Below are positions 17,129 to 25,836 of a stretch of DNA of 64,000 bases, piece after piece; the stretch's first letter is position 1, and each line of letters opens with the position of its first letter. Origin of the DNA: Nitrospinaceae bacterium (lineage in GTDB: Bacteria; Nitrospinota; Nitrospinia; Nitrospinales; VA-1); NCBI GenBank assembly GCA_029261595.1, contig JAJDAZ010000049.1, positions 1 through 64,000 on the forward strand, given 5' to 3'. The position numbers and the translations under genes were made by a program. Below the pieces are notes generated by a model, which ran no database searches, was not told the DNA's origin, and saw nothing but the letters and a program-made list of their open reading frames with translations.

Positions 17129-19680
17129 AGGGAGAAGTGAGAATGGTAGTGAACCCGAATCGTTTTTACTCTTGGCTCTTTGAAGTAGGGTTTGCTCATC
17201 AAGTGACTCATAAAATTTTCGTCTTTCAATGAGAGCGATAAATCCTTTGTGTGAAAGACGATTTGAGCGTTTAAATATTTCTTTAGGTGATTCTCCACAA
17301 AGGGAAAAAGTTCATGGTCGAATGAGACAGCCTTAACCTTTTGCAACTTGATTTGTCCGGATAGTTCTACCGCCTTTTCTTGCAGTTTTTTTTCATTCCC
17401 TTCATCGAGTAGTTTCTTGAGGGCGGCTCCCGGCAGTTTATAAGATGCGTTGAACCCCGCGTCCGACAGTTTGGCAAAACTCTCATCCGTTGTTTCCGAC
17501 GCAATAAAAATATTTCCTTTCAGATTGTATTCTTTATCCAGATCAACCAAGTAGTGGATCAGGTTGTCAATGTTATCAAAGGTAAGATTGTTTATATTCA
17601 GCCATAATTTTTGTTTCTTGGATTTGCGGGCGATCTCAAGATAATTTTTTAAGGTCGATCCCACCCCGGATTTCTCATCAACCCCAACCTCCAGAGTGCC
17701 GCCTTCATCTTTTCTATAAATAAGATCGAGTTCAAAAGAGTCATATCCATCAAACTGAGTCTCTTTGAACTTTCCCACCGTGTTGATGCTGGCTGGGATC
17801 ACTCTTGATAGCAGGTGTCTCTTTTTTAATTCCCGATTGTTTCTCCATTGCAGATAGTTGTAGTTATCAGGATCGATATATTTTCGTTTTCCATGCAAAG
17901 TAAAAAATTCATCTTGTTTTAATGAGTAAAGTTTGTTTGAAAGGTCGTATTTTTTTTCATATCGATTGGTTTCAATTCCCATCAATCCTATCAGCGTGTC
18001 GTAAATCAGGTCATTGGGGAATAACTTTTCCCGGTTGCTTTTCAGGGAGTTAATTTTAGTGTTGTACTTTTTTTTGTACGCATCGGAAAACCAGCCAATC
18101 AGTGGAATTTGAGTCATTTCATAGGTAAACATCGCAGGATCGTGTCCCTTTAGATTTATGACCTCCTCTCCATGGTCGGAAAAATAAATGAAACCGGAAA
18201 CGCCTTCTCTTTCTTGTAGTAACTTCAAAATACTTGCGACCACATGATCATTGTATAAAACGCTGTTATCGTAGCAATTGACCCATTCGGTAAGATCTTT
18301 GTTTTTCGCCAGGTTTCCAAAATCTGACTTTTCAAGAGGACCGTTGTATTTGGAGAAAATTTCCGTAAAGCGCGAACAGTAATGCCAATGGTTTCCCATA
18401 AGATGTACAAAAATAATCCTGTTATTTTTATTTTCTCTTTCATCCAGTATTTCACGGACAAAGCTTACGATTTCTCCGTCATACTTCTGAGTCTCCAAGC
18501 TGGTGCCGACGTTTTTGTTCAAAGCGGTCAGATGATCCGTGCTGTGCGCGATGATCGACACCAGATTGTCCCAGACGCCATACAAAACCTGATTGGTCAC
18601 CCAATAGGTCTCAAACCCTGCGGCTTTTGTGATATCCACAATCGAAGGTGAAGAAAAATAGTCCTTGCCATTGCGCTGGTTCGCTTCGGTTAACGATAGA
18701 GATAAAACGGGCATAGTCCGTGTGTGGTTGGAATAAGCATTGTCGAATCGTATAATTTTATCTTTTTTATCTAACTGGTATAAGTCTGGGGTGGTTTCTC
18801 GAAGATATCCATACAACTGCATTTGATTTTTGTTTAAAGATTCCCCAATGACCACGACATAAACTTCTTCTTTTTCCTTTTTGCCAGCATTGTATTTTAT
18901 TTTTCCCTTGTTGACCTTGTCGCGCACCTCTTCAAACTTGTCCAGTTCCTCCTTGTACTGTTGAATGGAAACAGGGATGCCCTGGATCAGTCTCAAATCG
19001 TTTCTATTTGCATAAGAAGCAGAAATGGACAGGATGATTAAAAACGAAGCCAGGCTCACTTCAATATTTTTGGGTTCGAATTTTTCTTTTCGATACAATC
19101 CGAATGAAAGCAATGAAGAGCCGATCAGAATCAATACCAGCCATTTCAGAGCAATATAATCGGTGATAAAATCGAAAGCTTCCCGAACAGAAGTCTGGAA
19201 AATAGCAAAAAATACGTCCGGCGTTATTTGTACTTTAAAGGTGAAATAGTAAATTAAATAACCAATGGGAATCGAATAAAATAGAAGGCAAAAAATAAAT
19301 GCAAACGTGGGAGCAAAAAACCGCAGCCTGCTACGCGCTTCCTGAAAGAGCAGGGCGAATAAAAACGAGATCCCGACGGAAAGCATCATATAGGCGATCA
19401 ACCCCTGAGAGGGAATGGAGCCGTAAGTAATCTTTTCCGCATAAACGTAAAGCCAGAAAATAAGAAATGAGATGAACGCTATCAGGGAGTGTTTTTTGCC
19501 ATGCAAATAGGTCAATAAAGCGGTCCAGGAAAATGCCAGAAAGGCCAGCGCTTTGTATTTCAGGTTTTCCTGGGGCTGAAGGATCAGGATCGGTAACAGG
19601 GTGGACACCAGGGCAAACAAAAAAACAGGTGAACCTGTTTTTGCCCAAACCTGAGTAACTTTGGAACTAAAATTTATCAT
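17125..19680 (-). CDS. phosphoethanolamine-transferase-like membrane sulfatase-fold protein with extra C-terminal domain
   Basis: About 851 residues. Seven hydrophobic segments occupy residues 15-260. The alkaline-phosphatase-superfamily domain follows: VVVIGESLNKNQMQLYGY (about 275-292; nucleophile position Ser where most relatives have Thr), HLMGNHWHYC, and FSDHGEEV near 500 with the metal-binding Asp-His. This matches EptA/CptA-type enzymes that place phosphoethanolamine on lipid A or core sugars. From about residue 636 there is an extra region with FDGYDSFELDLIYRKD and KLWLNINNLT that resembles a PLC/GDPD-like barrel. It is convergent with the glycan operon. The start at 19680 lacks a clear ribosome site and touches an IS30 remnant, so the native 5' end may be altered. 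Confidence 0.75.
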   Translation of the reverse strand: MINFSSKVTQVWAKTGSPVFLFALVSTLLPILILQPQENLKYKALAFLAFSWTALLTYLHGKKHSLIAFISFLIFWLYVYAEKITYGSIPSQGLIAYMMLSVGISFLFALLFQEARSRLRFFAPTFAFIFCLLFYSIPIGYLIYYFTFKVQITPDVFFAIFQTSVREAFDFITDYIALKWLVLILIGSSLLSFGLYRKEKFEPKNIEVSLASFLIILSISASYANRNDLRLIQGIPVSIQQYKEELDKFEEVRDKVNKGKIKYNAGKKEKEEVYVVVIGESLNKNQMQLYGYLRETTPDLYQLDKKDKIIRFDNAYSNHTRTMPVLSLSLTEANQRNGKDYFSSPSIVDITKAAGFETYWVTNQVLYGVWDNLVSIIAHSTDHLTALNKNVGTSLETQKYDGEIVSFVREILDERENKNNRIIFVHLMGNHWHYCSRFTEIFSKYNGPLEKSDFGNLAKNKDLTEWVNCYDNSVLYNDHVVASILKLLQEREGVSGFIYFSDHGEEVINLKGHDPAMFTYEMTQIPLIGWFSDAYKKKYNTKINSLKSNREKLFPNDLIYDTLIGLMGIETNRYEKKYDLSNKLYSLKQDEFFTLHGKRKYIDPDNYNYLQWRNNRELKKRHLLSRVIPASINTVGKFKETQFDGYDSFELDLIYRKDEGGTLEVGVDEKSGVGSTLKNYLEIARKSKKQKLWLNINNLTFDNIDNLIHYLVDLDKEYNLKGNIFIASETTDESFAKLSDAGFNASYKLPGAALKKLLDEGNEKKLQEKAVELSGQIKLQKVKAVSFDHELFPFVENHLKKYLNAQIVFHTKDLSLSLKDENFMSHLMSKPYFKEPRVKTIRVHYHSHFSL

Positions 19681-19681
19681 A

Positions 19682-19880
19682 AACCGCGTTAGCATTGATG
19701 AACGCCCAGCTATCGTTAATAACAAACCTCGTATTGGCGACTGGGAAGGTGACACCATCATTGGCCAAAGTCATCAAGGCATTGCCGCCACTCTTGTGGA
19801 ACGCAAAAGTAAATATGCCGTCCCGGCTAAATCGAAAACCAAGCAGGCCAAGTCGGTGCGCCAGAGCATTGAACAAGGGC
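19682..19880 (+). mobile_element. IS30-family transposase remnant
   Basis: The plus strand encodes NRVSIDERPAIV, then RIGDWEGDTIIG and TLVERKSKYAV, which belong to the start of the IS30 transposase catalytic domain (first Asp in DWEGDT). Only about 65 of roughly 320-380 residues remain and neither terminal repeat is visible. The left edge coincides with the first codon of the phosphoethanolamine-transferase-like gene on the other strand. Confidence 0.8.
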
Positions 19881-19984
19881 TTTACAGGTTTAGGCCGATT
19901 GAAGTGAAAGAGTTATGGTAAGCTTCCGCTGGAATTGTGGTATATTTTATCACTTATAAAATCAACAAACAATACCTCCCAGTA

Positions 19985-21232
19985 ATGGCCGAACAGGAAC
20001 ATCCATCCCAAAACCCCACCAATCACATAACGGAGGAATATCGCATCCTTCACAAAGTGGCTCAGATATTACAAACCCAGGGTGAATTGGAGCCTATGTT
20101 GAGAGAGGCGATGCGGGCCATCACAGGATTTCATGAGTTAAAAGTGGAAAACAAGGCGGGGATATTTTTAGCCAATGAAAAGAAAAAGGTTTTACAGCTA
20201 TTCACCACCGTTGGCGATTTTTCTGAGGAATTCCTTGAAAAAGAAAAGAACGTTCCATTTGGAGATTGCCTTTGTGGCCGTGTCGCCGTTTCAGGCAAGT
20301 TATTGATGAGCGAAAGTTGTTACTCTGATTCCCGCCATGAGAGAACCTTTTCAGATATGACCGCTCATGGGCATTATATCGTTCCCCTTAAAAACAGCGA
20401 GCAGTTGATAGGCGTGATGTTTCTTTACACCAACACGAATCCTGTCTGGTACAAGCACAGTCAGGAGGTGTTACTTTCCATCGGTGGATTGATTGCAGAC
20501 GCCATTCAAAAAAAACAGGTTGAAAGTGAATTGGAAGAATATCGACATCGACTCGAAGGATTAGTCGATACGCGGACCGGGGAATTGCGTCAACTGAGTC
20601 ATCAAATCCAGAAAATACGGGAAGAGGAAAAGAGCCGCATATCGCGGGAAGTCCACGATGAATTGGGGCAATCCTTAACGGCATTGAAAATGGCTCTATT
20701 TCAATTGGAGAAAAAGTTTCCCAAGGAAAATCCTGACCTCAAAGAAAGTGCTCAATCGATGTTGGACCTGATAGACACGACCATTAAGTCCGTCCAGCGA
20801 ATCGCTATGGAATTGCGTCCGCCCATTCTGGACGTTTTTGGCTTATGCGATGCGATTGCCTGGCAGGCGGGTGAATATGAAAAAAGATTTGGGATCAAGT
20901 TTAATCTCAACTGCCTGCAGGATCAGATGGACCTGGACAATGACTTGAAAACCACATTTTTCCGCGTTTTCCAGGAATCCGTCACAAATGTTGTGCGTCA
21001 TGCTGAGGCGAGCCAGGTCGATGTGAGCATGAGCCTTCAAAAGGATCAACTGGTTTTAACGATCAAGGATGACGGCAAGGGAATCCACAAAGACCAAATC
21101 GAAGGGTCAAATTCACTGGGGCTCATTGGCATTCGAGAACGTGTTCGATATTGGAATGGAGAAGTTCTTTTTTCTGGTGCTCCAGGAAAAGGAACTTCGG
21201 TGGAAATCAGGATCCCGGTATCTAAAAAATGA
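19985..21232 (+). CDS. GAF-domain sensor histidine kinase, NarX/HisKA_3 type
   Basis: About 415 residues. A GAF domain (about 15-185) carries the motif CLCG (Cys95, Cys97), a third Cys at 112, RH at 117-118 and HGHY at 128-131, which may bind a metal or respond to redox; a paralogue at 28581 keeps all of them. Then comes a coiled coil, a HisKA_3 dimerisation helix with phospho-accepting His224 in REVHDELGQS, and an HATPase (DDGKGI, GLIGIRERV). No membrane segment, so it senses in the cytoplasm. The next gene, a NarL-type regulator, overlaps it by four bases and is the likely partner. No clear ribosome site marks the start; an alternative lies 48 bases upstream. Confidence 0.85.
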   Translation: MAEQEHPSQNPTNHITEEYRILHKVAQILQTQGELEPMLREAMRAITGFHELKVENKAGIFLANEKKKVLQLFTTVGDFSEEFLEKEKNVPFGDCLCGRVAVSGKLLMSESCYSDSRHERTFSDMTAHGHYIVPLKNSEQLIGVMFLYTNTNPVWYKHSQEVLLSIGGLIADAIQKKQVESELEEYRHRLEGLVDTRTGELRQLSHQIQKIREEEKSRISREVHDELGQSLTALKMALFQLEKKFPKENPDLKESAQSMLDLIDTTIKSVQRIAMELRPPILDVFGLCDAIAWQAGEYEKRFGIKFNLNCLQDQMDLDNDLKTTFFRVFQESVTNVVRHAEASQVDVSMSLQKDQLVLTIKDDGKGIHKDQIEGSNSLGLIGIRERVRYWNGEVLFSGAPGKGTSVEIRIPVSKK

Positions 21233-21882
21233 AATCATCCAAAGATAATTCCATCAAGGTATTTTTAACGGATGATCATGATGTGGTCCGTCAGGGCATT
21301 AAAACCATTATCTCGGACACCTCGGATTTAAGCGTGGTCGGAGAAGCCGAAAATGGGGAGGAAGCTCTTAAGAAAATCTCCGGACTTGATGTCGATGTGG
21401 TCATCATGGACTACGATATGCCTAAAAAGAACGGCCTGGACACCCTCATCGAACTAAAAGCCATCCGTCCTAAATTGCCCGTTATTATATTAAGTGTTTT
21501 TCCGGAAGACCATTATGGAATCCGTTTTCTGAAGGCAGGCGCGTCGGGGTACCTGGGCAAATCAAACGTCACCCAGCAATTGGTTGAGGCCATACGACGC
21601 GTTGCGAATGGAGGAAAATATATTTCGCCGAACCTGGCAGACAAACTGGTTTCGGGGCTCAACAAGGATTACGATAAACTCCCGCACGAAAACCTGACCG
21701 ACCGGGAGTTTCAAGTTTTTCATCTCATCGCCACCGGCAAACGATTGAAGGCAATCGCCGAAGAACTGCATCTCAGTGTCAACACCGTCAGTACCTACAG
21801 ATCGCGCATTCTCGATAAAATGGAGATGGAAAGCAACGCCTCTATCATACATTACGCGATCACGAATGCCCTGGTCAAATAA
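21229..21882 (+). CDS. NarL/FixJ-family response regulator
   Basis: 217 residues: receiver domain with acidic pocket LTDDHD and phospho-acceptor Asp61 (VVIMDYDMPKKNG), conserved Ser/Thr and Lys (SGYLGKS), then a LuxR-type helix-turn-helix (LTDREFQVFHLIATGKRLKA, then AEELHLSVNTVSTYRSRIL). ATGA overlap with the histidine kinase gene means a co-translated two-component pair. The likely targets are the nearby cytochrome genes, by position only. Confidence 0.92.
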   Translation: MKSSKDNSIKVFLTDDHDVVRQGIKTIISDTSDLSVVGEAENGEEALKKISGLDVDVVIMDYDMPKKNGLDTLIELKAIRPKLPVIILSVFPEDHYGIRFLKAGASGYLGKSNVTQQLVEAIRRVANGGKYISPNLADKLVSGLNKDYDKLPHENLTDREFQVFHLIATGKRLKAIAEELHLSVNTVSTYRSRILDKMEMESNASIIHYAITNALVK

Positions 21883-22178
21883 GCTCAAATAAGTCAACAT
21901 CCTTTCCGCAGCCTCTCCTTTTTGGTCCATCCCCCTGTAGTAAAATCACTACAAAAACTATTGAGCTTTCGCCCCCAACCTTTAGTGTTTTAGGTGCTTA
22001 TTTCCGCGTCTGATTTTTCCTATATTGATTTCAGTATCAAGGCAAAAGGGAAACGGAAAACAATTCAACTTTTTGCGGCTCCGTCGGTTCTGGTTCACCA
22101 ATGTAACCTAGACGCTTAACGGAGATAAGGAACCGGCGGGGTTGTTCAATCAACTCCAGCAAGGGAGGCTAGAAAACG
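21883..22178. other. intergenic region with structured leader before DUF2892 gene
   Basis: About 295 bases. It contains a small inverted repeat GTAGT/ACTAC (21937-21952), an AT-rich stretch with TATATT near 22021, and a long-range 10-bp hairpin at 22081-22139. GGGAGG at about 22161 is the ribosome site of the next gene. Confidence 0.5.
22081..22139 (+). promoter_or_regulatory. structured 5' leader, 10-bp stem with 39-base loop
   Basis: Bases 22081-22090 pair with 22130-22139 over ten positions, nine Watson-Crick and one G-U, enclosing 39 bases that can form a smaller inner stem (GGTT with AACC). It ends 39 bases before the ATG. It matches no riboswitch class I know. Confidence 0.4.
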
Positions 22179-22385
22179 ATGAAAAGCAATATAGGTAAAT
22201 CAGACCGAATTCTCAGAGTGATTTTTGGCAGTGTTCTCATTATCGCAGGAATTGTTATTTCCGGAACGGCAGGAATAGTTATGGCGAGTGTTGGGTTGAT
22301 CCCGCTGGTGACCGGACTGGTTGGAAACTGCCCGGCCTACTCTATTTTCAATGTCAGCACATGCAAAACCCCGAGGTTTCATTGA
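22179..22385 (+). CDS. DUF2892 (YgaP-type) small inner membrane protein
   Basis: 68 residues. NIGKSDRILRVIFGSVLII, a second hydrophobic helix (VMASVGLIPLVTGLVG) and a terminal NCPAY...STC pair of cysteines fit DUF2892, the domain fused to rhodanese in YgaP. Family members are found near sulfur-transfer and redox genes. Here it precedes a response regulator and the cytochrome/sulfur transporter genes. Good ribosome site AAGGGAGG. Confidence 0.85.
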   Translation: MKSNIGKSDRILRVIFGSVLIIAGIVISGTAGIVMASVGLIPLVTGLVGNCPAYSIFNVSTCKTPRFH

Positions 22386-22462
22386 ACTAAAGTAAGGATG
22401 GGTAACTGAGAGTTACACCGTTCTTATTTAAATACTATTATTTTTAATAAAGGAGATTCAAA

Positions 22463-22858
22463 TTGGCACACGGAAAAATTTTAATCATAGATGATGAGCA
22501 GGACGTTCGTGAAGTAATCAAGCTCCATTTAGAGGGAGAAGGATTCAATATACTGGAAGCGGAAAATGGTGAAGAGGCCATCAACACTCTTCGGGAAGAA
22601 GATAATATGGTGAATGTCGGAGTGATTCTGTGTGATATACGGATGCCAAAGGTCAACGGGGTCGAGTGCGTCGATTTTTTAAGAAGAGAGGCTCCCGGCA
22701 TTCCCGTTGTGGTTGTTACCGGTTATCCAGATACGGAAATGGCAACCGCTTTTATGAAAAAGGGAGTGAAGGATTACTTGGTAAAGCCAGTGGAAAAACA
22801 AAAGCTGGTCGAAACTATCACCAAACTGGTTGCGGCGGGAAAAGACTTCGAGCTTTAA
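22463..22858 (+). CDS. single-domain CheY-like response regulator
   Basis: 131 residues, receiver domain only: LIIDDEQD acidic pocket, phospho-acceptor Asp58 (LCDIRMPK), VTGYPD with the conserved Thr, and KDYLVKPV with the conserved Lys. No output domain. TTG start after AGGAGA. It may shuttle phosphate to or from one of the two GAF kinases in this region, or act through protein contacts. Confidence 0.9.
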   Translation: MAHGKILIIDDEQDVREVIKLHLEGEGFNILEAENGEEAINTLREEDNMVNVGVILCDIRMPKVNGVECVDFLRREAPGIPVVVVTGYPDTEMATAFMKKGVKDYLVKPVEKQKLVETITKLVAAGKDFEL

Positions 22859-22956
22859 ACAACAGGATTTCCCAACGTATTTGCGGTGGGGAAGGTAAGG
22901 AATCATATTAATAAATATACCAATTTAATTTTTTAAAAAATCACAAGGAGGCTATA

Positions 22957-23466
22957 ATGCGGAAATTACTCAAAACGATCTTAATGACGAGTGTGATCGG
23001 CTTATCAGCAATCGGTTTTCTGGCAACACCCGCCATGAGCGCGGGACCTGCGGATGGATACGATATTCATGTCCAGGCCCCTCACATGATGGCGGACGGC
23101 ACGGTTGGCGGTCCTTTTCACCATTACTGCAAGGGAATATCCGATCAAATACTGCAATGTTTATTGTTTGAAACAACCGATCCGAAAGCGCCCCTTCAGG
23201 CCATCGAGTATTTCGTTTCAAAAGATCTTTCCCGGAAGCTCCCGAGAATCCAATGGCATCGGTTCTTTCACGATCACAAGGTCGAAATAGCCACCGGTCG
23301 AGTCCAGGTATTGGATGTGCCGGCAGAAGAAGCCAAAGCCATTGCGGAAGCCGCCTCCAAAACAGACGGGGTGATTTACCATCTTTGGCAGAAGGGTCAG
23401 GAGTTTCCTGATGGAACGGTGACTTTTCCACAATCTTTGGGGCATTCTTTTCCGCAACCCGAATAA
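22957..23466 (+). CDS. exported DUF1264 family protein
   Basis: 169 residues with a Sec signal (hydrophobic residues 8-27, cleavage after AMSA). GGPFHHYCKGIS, LQCLLFETTD, AIEYFVS and WHRFFHDHKVEIATGRVQV are the DUF1264 pattern, a family shared with plant oil-body-associated proteins and of unknown biochemical function. Conserved His and Cys residues suggest metal binding. AAGGAGG ribosome site. A terminator-like hairpin follows. Being periplasmic and next to cytochromes, it may belong to the same redox module. Confidence 0.8.
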   Translation: MRKLLKTILMTSVIGLSAIGFLATPAMSAGPADGYDIHVQAPHMMADGTVGGPFHHYCKGISDQILQCLLFETTDPKAPLQAIEYFVSKDLSRKLPRIQWHRFFHDHKVEIATGRVQVLDVPAEEAKAIAEAASKTDGVIYHLWQKGQEFPDGTVTFPQSLGHSFPQPE

Positions 23467-23476
23467 CCGAAACCTT

Positions 23477-23508
23477 TAAAGGGAGGCATTGGTCTCCCTT
23501 TATCTTTT
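23477..23508 (+). terminator. hairpin after the DUF1264 gene
   Basis: A 9-bp stem (23477-23485 with 23494-23502) and 8-base loop followed by TCTTTT. It could attenuate rather than stop transcription, because a cytochrome gene begins 15 bases later. Confidence 0.6.
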
Positions 23509-23522
23509 GCCGGGGAGAGAAA

Positions 23523-23975
23523 ATGTCTAGAGTGAGTTTAAATCCTTTAGGGCTGATTCCTTTAAGCATCACCCTTTGCATATTGTGGGTGGGTATCAGC
23601 GGAGCCTCGGACCCTGAAGTGCTGAAACCCCGTGTTCCCGCGGACCAGATTGAGGATGTGAAAACATGGGAAAATCCTTATTCCGCCACAAAAGGAAATA
23701 TTGAAAAAGGAGAATCCATTTTTCGCGGTAAGGCATTTTGCGTCACCTGTCACGGGAAAGACGGCAAGGGCCTCGGTCATATTCCGGGGCTCCGGGGAAA
23801 GCTGCCACGGGATTTTACCGACAAATCCTGGCAGGCCAAGCGCACCGATGGAGAGTTGCTATGGATATTGAAAAACGGCAGTTCGGGAACCGCTATGGCT
23901 TCATTTATTCCTCGTGTGCTGACCGAGGAAGAGGCCTGGCACGTCCTATTGTTTGTGCGTTCACTGGGAAAATGA
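23523..23975 (+). CDS. periplasmic monoheme cytochrome c
   Basis: 150 residues. N-terminal hydrophobic signal (about residues 10-27), one heme motif CVTCH (Cys73, Cys76, His77) followed by GKDGKG, and a distal Met in GTAMASF as the likely axial ligand. Class I cytochrome c of about 13 kDa mature. It lacks the CPQxR lead-in found in the three other monoheme domains of this region. It is followed closely by the YeeE/YedE pair, suggesting it serves the same operon. Confidence 0.9.
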   Translation: MSRVSLNPLGLIPLSITLCILWVGISGASDPEVLKPRVPADQIEDVKTWENPYSATKGNIEKGESIFRGKAFCVTCHGKDGKGLGHIPGLRGKLPRDFTDKSWQAKRTDGELLWILKNGSSGTAMASFIPRVLTEEEAWHVLLFVRSLGK

Positions 23976-24033
23976 AGATGAATCAAGCGGCCAAATACAA
24001 ACTGGAAATATCAGCAGGGGAGGGTCCCCAAAA

Positions 24034-24588
24034 ATGACATCGGTTTTTAAAAAAGCCCGTTGGTCCCCTTATTGGGTTGGGGTTGCTATTGGGGTTCTTT
24101 CATGGATCACTTTTGCTTTCATGGGGAAAGCCCTGGGAGTTTCAACCACTTTTGTTCGTGCCGTGGGGACCGTGGAAAAAATGGTCGCCCCTGAATATGT
24201 GGCTGACACCGGGTATTTAGTGAAATATCTGGGAAACCCCGAAAAACCCAAACCGGTCTTCGAGTGGCAGTTTGCCCTGGTGGTCATGCTCCCTTTTGGA
24301 GCTTTTGCCGCCGCCCGGATATCCCGTACCCGGTTTGAAGAAACCGTTCCGAATCTGTGGGCGTGGCGTTACGGTGCATCCAAACGAGTTCGTTATGGGG
24401 CGGCATTTCTGGGAGGAGTGATAATAATGTTTGGAGCCCGCCTTGCGGGAGGTTGTACTTCCGGACACGGCATTTCCGGCGGGCTACAACTCGCTTTATC
24501 TTCCTGGATATTTTTTATGTCCCTTTTCGCAGGGGGGATCGCAACGGCGTTTCTGCTTTATGGAAAAAATGGAGGCGACCATGTTTGA
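24034..24588 (+). CDS. YeeE/YedE family sulfur-compound transporter, first half
   Basis: 184 residues and about four membrane helices. The motif GARLAGGCTSGHGISGG with its conserved Cys is the first substrate-path motif of YeeE/YedE (TsuA-like) thiosulfate or sulfur transporters. The start was chosen for the AGGGGAGGG site; an upstream in-frame start would overlap the cytochrome gene. It is half the length of one-piece transporters and must pair with the next gene, whose start it overlaps by 8 bases. Confidence 0.85.
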   Translation: MTSVFKKARWSPYWVGVAIGVLSWITFAFMGKALGVSTTFVRAVGTVEKMVAPEYVADTGYLVKYLGNPEKPKPVFEWQFALVVMLPFGAFAAARISRTRFEETVPNLWAWRYGASKRVRYGAAFLGGVIIMFGARLAGGCTSGHGISGGLQLALSSWIFFMSLFAGGIATAFLLYGKNGGDHV

Positions 24589-25186
24589 GAATTTCTTTGC
24601 TGATCCTGAAGTTCTGGCCCAGGGGGCGCTGACCGGGTTGATTTTCGGCTTCCTTTTGCAAAAAGGGGGTGTCACCAGATTCGGTGTTATTGTGGGTCAA
24701 TTTTTACTCAAGGATTTCACCGTCCTCAAGATCATGCTCACAGCCATTCTCGTTGGTGGAATCGGAATCTACGGGATGCGGGCGGTGGGCTGGGATGTTT
24801 CGCTGCACATCAAAAACACGGCACTTCTTGGGAACGCTCTGGGAGGCTTGATCTTTGGCGCGGGCATGGCTTTGTTGGGTTACTGCCCGGGAACGGGAGT
24901 GGCCGCTCTGGGTGACGGTTCCCGACATGCATGGTTTGGCGTCCTGGGCATGCTGGCAGGGGCGGCGATCTTTGCAGAGGTTTTCCCGTGGATGAAATCC
25001 AGTGTGTTGGGAATCGGAGATTTTGGGAAGGCAACCCTGCCCACCCTCACGGAGCTTTCCCCCTGGTGGTTTTTAACTTTGCTGGCGATTTTAGCGGCAG
25101 GGATTTTTGTCACCCTGGAACGCCGGGAGAAAAAACGAAAAATTTTATCGTTCTCTGAGAAGAAAAGCATTTCGGAAGTGTCTTAG
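24581..25186 (+). CDS. YeeE/YedE family transporter, second half (DUF6691-like)
   Basis: 201 residues, about five membrane helices. GALTGLIFGFLLQKGGVTRF and ALLGYCPGTGVAALGDGS are the motifs of the second subunit, with the conserved Cys in GYCPGTG. ATG at 24581 behind GGAGG and inside the end of the previous gene. The pair imports sulfide, thiosulfate or a related species; the substrate cannot be fixed from sequence. Confidence 0.85.
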   Translation: MFENFFADPEVLAQGALTGLIFGFLLQKGGVTRFGVIVGQFLLKDFTVLKIMLTAILVGGIGIYGMRAVGWDVSLHIKNTALLGNALGGLIFGAGMALLGYCPGTGVAALGDGSRHAWFGVLGMLAGAAIFAEVFPWMKSSVLGIGDFGKATLPTLTELSPWWFLTLLAILAAGIFVTLERREKKRKILSFSEKKSISEVS

Positions 25187-25322
25187 TTTTAAGAGAATGA
25201 AACGGCATCAATATTTATCCAGAGGTCTTGAATCGTCTGAACTCGGCTTTGCATTGAGTTGATTTCTGACATGATCAGGATCAGATGGTTTTTTTTCAAA
25301 ACCCTTTTATAGGAGAAATCTC

Positions 25323-25733
25323 ATGAAAAAACTAAATTCGGTAATTATTCTCACATTGTTCATTGGGTTGACCGCTTCAGTTGCATTTGCGGGAGATTAC
25401 AAGTCGGTGACGATTGTAAAACCTCAAAGTGGTTTTCCGTTATCCAGTCCGGTCACCGTTTGTATGGCCACTTGGGGAGTGGAAGTGGAACCCGCTAAAA
25501 AAGGAGTGAATGAAGGTAAGGGTCATCATCACATCATAGTGGATGTCGAACTTCCTGATTTGAGCAAACCCGTTCCCAAGGATGCCAATCACATCCATAT
25601 GGGAGATGGATCGAAGTGCAAAACCATTAAACTCTCCGCAGGCAAGCACACAATCCGAACTTTGTTTGCCAAGGGGAACCATATGCCTTACACGCCGGCG
25701 CTTTCAGACACAGTGGTCGTCGAAGTCAGGTAA
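25323..25733 (+). CDS. exported DUF4399 protein
   Basis: 136 residues with a Sec signal (cleavage near AFAG). GKGHHHIIVDVELP, ANHIHMGDG and KHTIRTLFAKGNHMPY form the His-rich pattern of DUF4399, a periplasmic family of unknown function; the repeated His suggest a metal site. GGAG ribosome site 7 bases before the ATG. A strong terminator follows. Confidence 0.85.
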   Translation: MKKLNSVIILTLFIGLTASVAFAGDYKSVTIVKPQSGFPLSSPVTVCMATWGVEVEPAKKGVNEGKGHHHIIVDVELPDLSKPVPKDANHIHMGDGSKCKTIKLSAGKHTIRTLFAKGNHMPYTPALSDTVVVEVR

Positions 25734-25750
25734 GGTTTTAAATGAAGTTT

Positions 25751-25790
25751 TACAGGAGGCCGTAAAGGTTGGCCTCCTGTAAATTTCTTC
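25751..25790 (+). terminator. Rho-independent terminator after the DUF4399 gene
   Basis: A perfect 11-bp stem (25751-25761 with 25771-25781) closes a 9-base loop, followed by a T-rich stretch interrupted by C. It separates the YeeE/YedE-DUF4399 unit from the CPQxR cytochrome genes. Confidence 0.85.
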
Positions 25791-25836
25791 TTCCAGGCCA
25801 TCCACTATTGTCATTCTTAACTTGCAAGGGGGAACC

